Below the pieces are notes generated by a model. The model saw only the letters and a list, made by a program, of their open reading frames with translations, did not search any database and had not been told where the DNA came from. The translations under genes and the position numbers were made by a program. From JAEUMD01 sp050250815 (lineage in GTDB: Bacteria; Pseudomonadota; Alphaproteobacteria; Rhizobiales; Hyphomicrobiaceae): 59,248 bases of DNA. Each line of letters starts with the position of its first letter. Position 1 is the stretch's first letter. Shown here one piece after another: positions 8,520 through 16,959 of this stretch. The DNA is taken from contig JBFWNY010000025.1 in assembly GCA_050250815.1 (NCBI GenBank), forward strand, positions 1 through 59,248. Direction: 5' to 3'.

Positions 8520-9399
8520 CCACGAAGCGCGCCGCTTCGCGCAGCATGTGCGCCGCTGGGCCGAAAGGTTCAAGCGGCGCTATGGCCTCGGTTTCGAGTT
8601 CCCTCAATCGGCGGCGAGCGGCATCGGCGCCCATAAGGCCAACGAGCGTCGCTTTGCCGGCGGCGGCATCCTTGGCCACCGCCTTGCCCACCTCGCTGGC
8701 GTCGCCTTCGGCATCGAGCAGGTCGTCGGCGATCTGGAATGCAAACCCGATCACCTCGCCGTACCGCGTGAGCCGGGTGTTATCGTCTTCGGAGGCCTTG
8801 GCGAGGACGGCGCCGGCCTGAGCCGAGAAGCGGATCAACGCGCCTGTCTTCATCGCCTGCATGCGGCGGATTGTGTCGAGAGAGGCGGTTTGCGCTCCAG
8901 CTTGCTTCTCCGCTTCGAGGTCGAGTGCCTGACCGCCGACCATGCCCGTGCCGCCCGACGCTGCAGCGAGCGCGGCGGCGAGCGCAACGCGTACCTCCGC
9001 GTCGGGGTGGGTCGAGGGGCGAGCGAGGACATCGAAGGCCAGCGTCAGCAGCGCATCGCCCGCGAGGATGGCGGTCCACTCGTCGAACGCGCGCCAGACC
9101 GTGGGTTGTCCACGGCGCATTTCATCGTTGTCCATGGCGGGCAGGTCGTCGTGCACAAGCGAGTAGCAGTGCACGCATTCGACCGCCGCGGCAGCATCGA
9201 TGGCATCGTCGGGCCGCAGACCGAACACGGCGGCGCTTTCAAGCACGAGGAACGGGCGGAAGCGCTTGCCGCCTCCAAGTACCGCATGCCGCATAGCCGC
9301 CTGCAAACGCGCCGAGCCGGCCGATTGAGCGTCGAGCAGCTGTGCGAGCCGCGCCTCGACACGCGCCGCATGTCCGGCAAGCTTTTGCGAAAAGGTCAT
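8503..9399 (-). CDS. ispA: Short/medium-chain polyprenyl diphosphate synthase (farnesyl diphosphate synthase, IspA type)
   Basis: The 298-residue protein has both Asp-rich motifs of trans-prenyltransferases: DDLPAMDND, with the four-residue insertion usual for bacterial FPP synthases, and DDLLD. The conserved GGGKRFRP and TGALIRFS stretches are also present. It condenses DMAPP/GPP with IPP to give farnesyl (possibly geranylgeranyl) diphosphate for quinones, hopanoids and undecaprenyl carriers. The ATG at 9399 follows AAGGCG. A start further upstream at 9465 is open but lacks family-like sequence. In many bacteria ispA lies beside dxs and xseB; here it is isolated. Confidence 0.92.
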   Translation of the reverse strand: MTFSQKLAGHAARVEARLAQLLDAQSAGSARLQAAMRHAVLGGGKRFRPFLVLESAAVFGLRPDDAIDAAAAVECVHCYSLVHDDLPAMDNDEMRRGQPTVWRAFDEWTAILAGDALLTLAFDVLARPSTHPDAEVRVALAAALAAASGGTGMVGGQALDLEAEKQAGAQTASLDTIRRMQAMKTGALIRFSAQAGAVLAKASEDDNTRLTRYGEVIGFAFQIADDLLDAEGDASEVGKAVAKDAAAGKATLVGLMGADAARRRLRELETEAIAPLEPFGPAAHMLREAARFVVNRRS

Positions 9400-9508
9400 C
9401 AACGCCTTAGAACGACGATCGAATGCAGGCAAGAAGCGTGACGCGGCGGCTGTCGCGCTACGCATGGGGCTCGCGGGGCCGGCCGTGTTACCCGAGAGGG
9501 AAAATCAC

Positions 9509-10795
9509 ATGGACGAGGAAACCGCAAGCGGTGCCTCTGCCCCGGGACAACCGGGCGTGGAGGTGGCGCTGGACGCCGCGCTGCCGGCGCCGCCTGTGGT
9601 GGAGGCGGCAAGCCTTTCGCTGGTGCACAACCTTCTGCTGGCGTTCCCGCCGCAGGATTACGCGCCGCGTGCCGCACGCCTCATGCAGGGTACTGCGGGA
9701 TCGGTCGTCCATCCGCCCTCCGCCATGGAGGCCGTGGCGCGCGCTCGGGGGCCGATCGCGGTCAGTCCGGCGGTGGTCGACTTTGTGGGGCTCGCCGATC
9801 CGGAGGCTTGCGGGCCCGAGGTTTGTGGGCCGGACATGGATGCGCAACACGCCGAGGTTGTCAGCGGCGGTCCGGCGGTGGTGGCCCAGGCGGCGCCGGC
9901 GGCGGACGATCTGCCGTCCCAGCAGCCGCACGACGACCTGACAGGTGTGGTGGAGGGCGTGCCCGCCCACGTCCGGCTGATGTCGGGCGCCGAAAGTGCC
10001 GCACTTGGGGTTGATCCACTCGCCGGCCCCTATCTTGAGCGGCAAGCGGGCGGCGGCGCGGTCGACACCGAGACGCGCGGTGAGCCGCGGCCAAGCCATG
10101 GCACCGACTGGCGCGGAATGGCGCAACGGGCGTTACGTTTCTCACTTATGGCCTTCGCCGCTTGGGGTGCGGTCATGCTCGCCCTCATCCTGCTGTTTCG
10201 GTTTGTCGATCCGCCAGGCTCCGCGCTCATGGCCATCCGGTGGGCGGGCGGCGCGGAGATCGAGCACAAGTGGGTCGGGCTCGATCAGATTTCGCGCGAA
10301 GCCGTGCGCGCTGTCGTGGCGTCGGAGGATGGCCGATTCTGCCGCCACTGGGGCATCGATCCGGCCGAGATCATCGCGGCCATCGAGCGGGCGCGCGACG
10401 GCGTGCCCCGCGGCGCCAGCACCATCACAATGCAGGTGGCCAAGAACATGTTCCTGTGGCCATCGAAGAGCTACTTGCGCAAGGCACTGGAGGTGCCACT
10501 CACGCTCGCCATCGAGGTACTCTGGCCGAAGCACCGCATTCTGGAGGTCTACCTCAACGTCGCAGAGTGGGGCCCCGGCGTGTTCGGCATCGAGGCGGCG
10601 GCGCGCCATCACTTCGGCACGAGCGCGGCCCGCCTGAGCGCGGCGCAGGCGGCTCTGCTGGCGGTGGCACTTCCCAGTCCGCTCACGCGCGTCGCGGGCC
10701 GCCCGGGCCCGGGCATGCGCCGGCTCGCCCGGCTGATCCAGGCTCGGGCGCGCGGCATCGGGCCCCAGGTGGCCTGTATCGGGCCCGGCAGATAA
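9509..10795 (+). CDS. mtgA: Monofunctional peptidoglycan glycosyltransferase MtgA with a long N-terminal extension
   Basis: Residues about 245-400 form a GT51 transglycosylase domain: catalytic Glu273 in SEDGRFCRHWGID, then GASTITMQVAKNMFLW, and EVYLNVAEWGPGVFGIEAAA. A single membrane anchor lies at residues 211-233. The enzyme polymerises lipid II glycan strands at the outer face of the inner membrane. Family members are usually about 230-250 residues; this one is 428 because some 200 low-complexity Ala/Pro/Val/acidic residues precede the membrane helix, on the cytoplasmic side. The ATG at 9509 follows GAGAGGG. Nothing upstream or downstream suggests an operon. Confidence 0.92.
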   Translation: MDEETASGASAPGQPGVEVALDAALPAPPVVEAASLSLVHNLLLAFPPQDYAPRAARLMQGTAGSVVHPPSAMEAVARARGPIAVSPAVVDFVGLADPEACGPEVCGPDMDAQHAEVVSGGPAVVAQAAPAADDLPSQQPHDDLTGVVEGVPAHVRLMSGAESAALGVDPLAGPYLERQAGGGAVDTETRGEPRPSHGTDWRGMAQRALRFSLMAFAAWGAVMLALILLFRFVDPPGSALMAIRWAGGAEIEHKWVGLDQISREAVRAVVASEDGRFCRHWGIDPAEIIAAIERARDGVPRGASTITMQVAKNMFLWPSKSYLRKALEVPLTLAIEVLWPKHRILEVYLNVAEWGPGVFGIEAAARHHFGTSAARLSAAQAALLAVALPSPLTRVAGRPGPGMRRLARLIQARARGIGPQVACIGPGR

Positions 10796-10984
10796 GGGCG
10801 GGGACTGTTCAGGGCTGTCGTTTGCCAGTATAAGGCGCCCAAGCCGTTCCCCGCGCTTTGGCAGCGCCAGCAAGCGCCAGCGCAAGTGCTTGGAACCTTA
10901 GGTATAAACTCGCACGGCCTTCGCGACGGGGAGCCCCGCTCCCAAGCGCTATGCCGCGGCGCACATCTCGTATGGAGCCCCAAG

Positions 10985-11170
10985 ATGGCCGTCCCCAGGA
11001 AGAAAGTCTCCGGCATGAAGCGCGGCCAGCGCCGCTCGCACGACGCACTGTCGGCCCCCGCTTACATCGAGGACAAGGATTCGGGTGAGCGCCGTCGGCC
11101 GCACCATATCGACCTCAAGACCGGCAAGTATCGCGGCCGGCAGATCCTGGAGCCGCAGGAGGACGCGTAA
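10985..11170 (+). CDS. rpmF: 50S ribosomal protein L32
   Basis: The 61-residue basic protein begins MAVPRKKVSGMKRGQRRSHD and ends with the GKYRGRQILEP motif usual for alphaproteobacterial L32. It is a structural protein of the large ribosomal subunit. The ATG at 10985 is fixed by family homology. It lacks the zinc-binding cysteines found in some L32 paralogues, which is normal here. It sits between mtgA and a small membrane protein, a common Hyphomicrobiales arrangement. Confidence 0.97.
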   Translation: MAVPRKKVSGMKRGQRRSHDALSAPAYIEDKDSGERRRPHHIDLKTGKYRGRQILEPQEDA

Positions 11171-11281
11171 ACGGCGCACGGCCCGCATAGGCGGCGCCGG
11201 CATACAGCTTTGAAATCGCCACAGTGCGCGTGAGGATGGTCTCGCAAGGCGCCGTCTGGCGAGCGCAACGAGGGAGTACCC

Positions 11282-11704
11282 ATGTCGATCCGCGCGATTC
11301 CGCTGATGTTCGTAGCGTTCATCTTCTACAACGTCGTCGTGCTATTGGGCGGCGCCGAGGGAGCAGACGCGGTCCTGCGCCGCGTGATCTTCTCCGTGCC
11401 CTCAGTGCGCGGTGCCGCGTCGTGGAGCTTCACCTGGGGCGACCTGATCCTGCTGGTGACCTTCCTGCTGCTGTTCGCCGAGATCCTGAAAGCGACGTAC
11501 ACCTCGACCGCGTCGCTGCTCGATCATGGCTTCTCCATGCTGGTCTTCATCGCCTGCCTCGTGGAGTTCCTGCTGTTCGATCCCGCCTTCACTTCGGTGT
11601 TCTTTATGATCATGGTCGCCACCCTCATCGACGTGGTGGCCGGGTACACGATCGGCATCCGTGTGGCGCGCCGCGACATCGGGTTCGGCGGTCTGGACAA
11701 CTGA
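11282..11704 (+). CDS. Small conserved inner-membrane protein of unknown function
   Basis: The 140-residue product has four predicted membrane segments: about residues 5-24, 50-68, 80-101 and 104-126. The second is preceded by SWSFTWGDLILL. The ATG at 11282 follows gagggagtaccc, a good ribosome binding site. It carries no enzymatic motif. It follows rpmF by 111 bp in the same direction and may be co-transcribed. The family is recognisable as a recurrent hypothetical of alphaproteobacteria but I cannot assign a role. Confidence 0.8.
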   Translation: MSIRAIPLMFVAFIFYNVVVLLGGAEGADAVLRRVIFSVPSVRGAASWSFTWGDLILLVTFLLLFAEILKATYTSTASLLDHGFSMLVFIACLVEFLLFDPAFTSVFFMIMVATLIDVVAGYTIGIRVARRDIGFGGLDN

Positions 11705-11737
11705 CCGCGCTGCTACCGTGCCATTTGCGAGCTTTGA

Positions 11738-11761
11738 TGCGGCGGCCCTCGGGCCGCCGCA
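11738..11761. other. GC-rich inverted repeat after the small membrane protein gene
   Basis: TGCGGCGGCC and GGCCGCCGCA pair almost perfectly around a four-base loop, 34 bp after the stop codon at 11704. There is no T tract, so it is at best a weak or Rho-assisted terminator. Confidence 0.5.
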
Positions 11762-11877
11762 CTGCATTGGGAGGGTCCCAACTTCGTCTGCAGTCAGTGC
11801 CACCGCTTCAATGCTTGGTAACGAATTGCATCTAGCTTTATGGATCGCGAGACTGCATTTCGATCGCCCCCGGACGC

Positions 11878-13674
11878 GTGTCTTGGCGGGTCATACTGCT
11901 CGCGGGCAACGGGAACCCATCTGGCGTGTCTCAGCATCAGCTCACGAATGATCTCCCGGACGACCGTCCGGCGGACGACACGGGGCTCGGTAATCCGCCT
12001 GTGGAGGCGGACGTTCTCGACCTCGTCGGCATCCTTTCGAGCATCGACGAGACGGCCTACATCTGGGATCTCGTCACCGACCGCATCGAATGGGAGAGCA
12101 ACGCGCTCTCGGTGCTGCGCGTCGCCGAAACTCGCGAGATCGCCACCGGCACCGCCTTTCAGTCCCTGATCGCCGCCGAGCACGCCGCGCGCCGCATCGA
12201 ATCCATCTCCGAGCGCATCTCCGACGAGGTCGAACGGGGGGTTCCCTATCGAGTGCAGTACCGCTTTCAGCCCGGCGGCCGCCGCGACCAGACTTCGGTC
12301 TGGGTCGAGGATAATGGCCGCGTGTGGCCGGGACCCGACGGCAAGCCGGTCCGTGCGCGGGGTGTCATCCGCATGGTCTCCGACCGTTACCTCGAGGAGC
12401 AGCGCACGCTGTTCCGCTCCGATCACGACGAGTTGACTGGCCAGCTCAATCGCATTCGCCTGACGGAGGCGCTGGGCGCTGTGATTGCACGCTCGACGCG
12501 CAACCAGTCGACCTCTGCGTTCCTGATGATCTCGATCAACAGCCTGTCGGTGGTGAACGAGACATTCGGCTTCGATGTCGGCGACGAAGTGATCGCCGCG
12601 GTCGGTCGTCTCATCAAGGACAAGCTCAGGGCTGGCGACACGCTGGGTCGCTACTCGTCCAACAAGTTCGGCGTGATCCTCAACGATTGCGGTCCGGGCG
12701 CCATGCGCATCGCCGCCGATCGCTTCATGCGGGCCGTGCGCGGCGCTTCCATTCGCACGACGGCCTGTCCGCTCACCGCGACGATCTCGATTGGCGGCGT
12801 GCTCATCCCCGAGCAGGCGGCCAACGTTCATAACGCCCTCAACGCCGCGCTGCAGGCACTCGACCGGGCGCGCGCCAAGCGCTTCGATTGCTTCATGGCC
12901 TACGAGCCGAGCCCGACCCGGGAGACGATGCGCCTGCGCTCGATCTCGGTGGCGGACGAGGTGGTCTCCGCACTAGAAGACGACCGCATGAAGCTGGTGC
13001 TTCAGCCGATCGTCGATGCCAAGACGGGTGAAGCGGCGCTTTACGAATGCCTGCTGCGCATGAAGCGTGCAGACGGCACGATCGCACCTGCGGGCGACTT
13101 CATTCCCGTTGCCGAGCAGCTGGGAATGGCGCGACTTATCGATACGCGCACTCTGGAACTCGCCATTGGTCTGCTGAAGCGGCATCCGTCGCTCCAGCTG
13201 TCGCTCAACGTTTCCAGCCTGACCGCCAGCGATGCGGATTGGATGGCGAGCATCCGCGAACTCACTCGTTCGGACCGCTCGCTGTGCCAGCGTCTGGTCA
13301 TCGAGATCACCGAGACCGCTGCGATCCACGACATCGATCAATCGGCGCACTTCGTCGACAGCCTGAAGGAGATGGGCTGCCGCGTGGCCATCGACGATTT
13401 CGGTGCTGGCTACACGTCCTTCAAGAACCTGAAGCGGCTTGCCGTCGACCTGCTCAAGATAGACGGCGCGTTCGTCAAGAACCTGCTCAGCGACAATTCC
13501 GACCAGGTCTTCATTCGCACCATGGTCGAGATCGCGGCTACCTTCGGCATGAAGACCGTGGCCGAGTGGGTAGCCGACCAGGAGACCGCGGCTGCGCTCG
13601 CCGACGCTGGCATCGACTACCTGCAGGGCTTCCTTTACGGCATGCCGATCCCCGCCGAGGATTACGTCGACTGA
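11878..13674 (+). CDS. PAS-like/degenerate GGDEF/EAL protein, probable c-di-GMP phosphodiesterase
   Basis: Of 598 residues, about 45-175 look like a PAS-type sensor, 180-340 like a GGDEF domain and 355-598 like an EAL domain. The GGDEF signature reads SSNKF (residues 260-264), so cyclase activity is not expected. The EAL domain keeps its metal and catalytic residues: E390 in ECLLR, LSLNVS, EITETA, DDFGAGYTSF, LLKIDG, the Glu of TVAEW and Gln of YLQGF. It should therefore degrade cyclic di-GMP, perhaps tuned by the inactive GGDEF. No membrane segment or signal peptide is seen. The start is uncertain: GTG at 11878, or GTG at 11926 (residue 17). Confidence 0.9.
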   Translation: MSWRVILLAGNGNPSGVSQHQLTNDLPDDRPADDTGLGNPPVEADVLDLVGILSSIDETAYIWDLVTDRIEWESNALSVLRVAETREIATGTAFQSLIAAEHAARRIESISERISDEVERGVPYRVQYRFQPGGRRDQTSVWVEDNGRVWPGPDGKPVRARGVIRMVSDRYLEEQRTLFRSDHDELTGQLNRIRLTEALGAVIARSTRNQSTSAFLMISINSLSVVNETFGFDVGDEVIAAVGRLIKDKLRAGDTLGRYSSNKFGVILNDCGPGAMRIAADRFMRAVRGASIRTTACPLTATISIGGVLIPEQAANVHNALNAALQALDRARAKRFDCFMAYEPSPTRETMRLRSISVADEVVSALEDDRMKLVLQPIVDAKTGEAALYECLLRMKRADGTIAPAGDFIPVAEQLGMARLIDTRTLELAIGLLKRHPSLQLSLNVSSLTASDADWMASIRELTRSDRSLCQRLVIEITETAAIHDIDQSAHFVDSLKEMGCRVAIDDFGAGYTSFKNLKRLAVDLLKIDGAFVKNLLSDNSDQVFIRTMVEIAATFGMKTVAEWVADQETAAALADAGIDYLQGFLYGMPIPAEDYVD

Positions 13675-13763
13675 CCGAAGACGCGTTGAAGCGCGGCAGG
13701 CGAGAGAACGCACGCGCGGCGCGCTCCCAACAATTATCCGGTATCGCTGAAGGCAGCCGCTGG

Positions 13764-14414
13764 TCAGCTGTTATCGGTCAGCCGCTCGATCTTCTGCTGC
13801 ATCTGGGCGAGCTGCGCCTTGAGTTCACGCAGCTCGTTGGACGCCACGTTTTCCGAACTCGATGCAGGCGCCGCGGGTGATCCGCTGTCCGCCGGCGACG
13901 TCGGGGGGCGCATGGCTCCCGGAAGCGCGCCGAATGGCGACCACATGGTCATGGCCTTCTCGAACATCGCCATGTTCTTGCGGGCCTGCTCCTGATAGGC
14001 CTCGAACGCGGCGGCCGGATTGCCAAACGCATTGGCGAACTGGGCGCGGAATTTTTCCTGCTCCTTGGCCAGAGTCTCGAGACTGAACTGCAGGTAGCCC
14101 GGAACCATGCGGCCGATCGAGTCGTCGTAGAAGCGGATCAGCTGGCGCAGGAAGGGTATGGGCAGAAGTGTCTGGCCACCCTCGCGGCTTTCCTGCTCGA
14201 CGATGATCTGTGTAAGCACCGAATGGGTGAGATCGTCGCCAGTCTTCGCGTCGTACACGACGAAGTCGCGGTCGGACCGCACCATCTGTGCGAGGTCCTC
14301 AAGGGTCACGTAGGTACTCGTCTCGGTATTGTAGAGCCGCCGATTGGCGTACTTCTTAATGACGACCGCCTCGCGTTTCTCGGGCTGCCCTTCAGTCTTG
14401 TTCAACATCGACAT
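13764..14414 (-). CDS. phaR: Polyhydroxyalkanoate synthesis repressor PhaR
   Basis: The 216-residue protein has the PHB/PHA accumulation regulator DNA-binding domain at the N-terminus (VIKKYANRRLYNTETSTYV, then the YVTLEDLAQMV stretch) followed by the PHB_acc repeat (LIRFYDDSIGRMVPGYLQFS). The C-terminus is Ala/Ser/Pro-rich and finishes in a short coiled coil (LRELKAQLAQMQQKIERL). PhaR represses phasin and its own gene and is released by binding to nascent PHB. It faces away from phaA-phaB across 292 bp, so the intergenic stretch 14415-14706 likely holds the control sites. The start at 14414 has only a weak ribosome binding site; ATG at 14408 is an alternative. Confidence 0.94.
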   Translation of the reverse strand: MSMLNKTEGQPEKREAVVIKKYANRRLYNTETSTYVTLEDLAQMVRSDRDFVVYDAKTGDDLTHSVLTQIIVEQESREGGQTLLPIPFLRQLIRFYDDSIGRMVPGYLQFSLETLAKEQEKFRAQFANAFGNPAAAFEAYQEQARKNMAMFEKAMTMWSPFGALPGAMRPPTSPADSGSPAAPASSSENVASNELRELKAQLAQMQQKIERLTDNS

Positions 14415-14706
14415 GACGTCCGGTCTTGAGTGAATACTTGCAATTGTGCGCCGCGAAAGCGTAACACGCCGCGGTGCCGTGCGGAAGCCGTTTGTGACGC
14501 CGTTTCGGGCAATTGCCTCCACCACATGTCTGAATTGCGATCAAACTCAACGTGCTGCTACTGTGCGGCCGGCCCGGCCAGCGCGGGAGGCTGCCGGCGG
14601 GGCCCGCCTCCATTCGACGGCTGCTTTACTCGGATGCCTGCAACGAACCGGGCCGCCACGCGAACGGCACACCTAAGCCTCGATTTCCCCAGGGAGAATC
14701 TTCAGC

Positions 14707-15897
<1,191 letters not shown>

Positions 15898-15906
15898 TAA
15901 CGTTCT

Positions 15907-15933
15907 GGCGCCCGGGCCTCGTGTCCGGGCGCC
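15907..15933 (+). other. Perfect 9-bp hairpin between phaA and phaB
   Basis: GGCGCCCGG (15907-15915) and CCGGGCGCC (15925-15933) pair perfectly, starting nine bases after the phaA stop. No T run follows. It may trim or protect the 3' end of phaA mRNA and set the phaA:phaB ratio. Confidence 0.6.
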
Positions 15934-16043
15934 GCAGCTTGCTCAAGCCTGCCCCCACCAACCCGCCATTCTAAATCCGCCCAGGCAGCCATTTGACGGG
16001 CTGCTTCCGGCCAAATCAGCAGATATCCAAGGAGGAAATACCC

Positions 16044-16769
16044 ATGGCACGAGTTGCCATCGTCACCGGAGGAACGCGCGGCATTGGTCACGCGATCTCG
16101 GTCATGCTGAAGCAGAAGGGCTACCGCGTCGCCGCCAACTATGCGGGCAACGACGCCGCCGCCCAGCAGTTCCAGGCGGAGACCGGCATTCCGGTCTACA
16201 AGTGGTCGGTCGCCGACTACGACCAGTGCGCCGCTGGTGTCGCGCGCGTCGAGAAGGATCTGGGCCCCGTCGACGTGCTGGTAAACAACGCCGGCATCAC
16301 GCGCGACGGCATGTTCCATAAGATGACCAAGCAGCAGTGGGACGAGGTCATCGGCACCAACCTCAATGGCCTGTTCAACATGACCCGGCCCGTGTGGGAG
16401 GGCATGCGCGCGCGCAAGTTCGGCCGCGTGATCAACATCTCGTCGGTGAACGGCCAGAAGGGACAGATGGGGCAGGTGAACTATTCATCTGCCAAGTCGG
16501 GTGACATCGGCTTCACGCGTGCGCTGGCTCAGGAAGGTGCGCGTGCGGGCATCACCGTCAACGCGATCTGCCCGGGCTATATCGCGACCGAGATGGTCAA
16601 GGCGATCGACCCTGGCGTTCTGGAGAAGGCGATCCTGCCGCAAATCCCCGTGGGCCGCCTCGGCGAGCCGGAGGAAATCGCGCGCTGCGTCGTGTTCCTC
16701 GCCTCCGACGAGGCGGGCTTCATCACCGGCTCGACGATATCGGCCAACGGCGGCCAGTTCTTCTCGTAA
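16044..16769 (+). CDS. phaB: Acetoacetyl-CoA reductase PhaB
   Basis: The 241-residue short-chain dehydrogenase has the NADPH-binding TGGTRGIG, the NNAGITRDG motif, and the catalytic Ser (ISSVNG) and Tyr/Lys (YSSAKSG). It reduces acetoacetyl-CoA to (R)-3-hydroxybutyryl-CoA for PHB. The start at 16044 is set by a strong ribosome binding site (aaggaggaaatacccATG). It is the second gene of the phaA-phaB pair and is followed by a strong terminator. Confidence 0.96.
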   Translation: MARVAIVTGGTRGIGHAISVMLKQKGYRVAANYAGNDAAAQQFQAETGIPVYKWSVADYDQCAAGVARVEKDLGPVDVLVNNAGITRDGMFHKMTKQQWDEVIGTNLNGLFNMTRPVWEGMRARKFGRVINISSVNGQKGQMGQVNYSSAKSGDIGFTRALAQEGARAGITVNAICPGYIATEMVKAIDPGVLEKAILPQIPVGRLGEPEEIARCVVFLASDEAGFITGSTISANGGQFFS

Positions 16770-16792
16770 TCACGAGCGATGGATGCAAAAGC

Positions 16793-16829
16793 TGCGGGCC
16801 GGCAGAAATGCCGGCCCGCATCGCGTTTT
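16793..16829 (+). terminator. Rho-independent terminator after phaB
   Basis: A perfect 12-bp stem TGCGGGCCGGCA/TGCCGGCCCGCA (16793-16804 and 16809-16820) with a GAAA tetraloop is followed by tcgcgtttt. It ends the phaA-phaB transcript. Confidence 0.88.
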
Positions 16830-16900
16830 GGGGGGAGGGGCAGCGTGGGCGCACGGAGCGCCGGCACTCATTCCGACGTAGAATGGCTGTTGCAATCACG

Positions 16901-16927
16901 AAAACGCCCCGGATCACTCCGGGGCGT
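16901..16927 (-). terminator. Rho-independent terminator for the NYN-domain gene
   Basis: ACGCCCCGG/CCGGGGCGT (9 bp, six-base loop, 16904-16912 and 16919-16927) reads into TTT on the minus strand, about 35 bp after the stop codon of the gene at 16960. On the plus strand it could give back-up termination for phaB. Confidence 0.8.
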
Positions 16928-16959
16928 CGTTTCATGATCGTCGCTTTGCTGGTCGCAGC

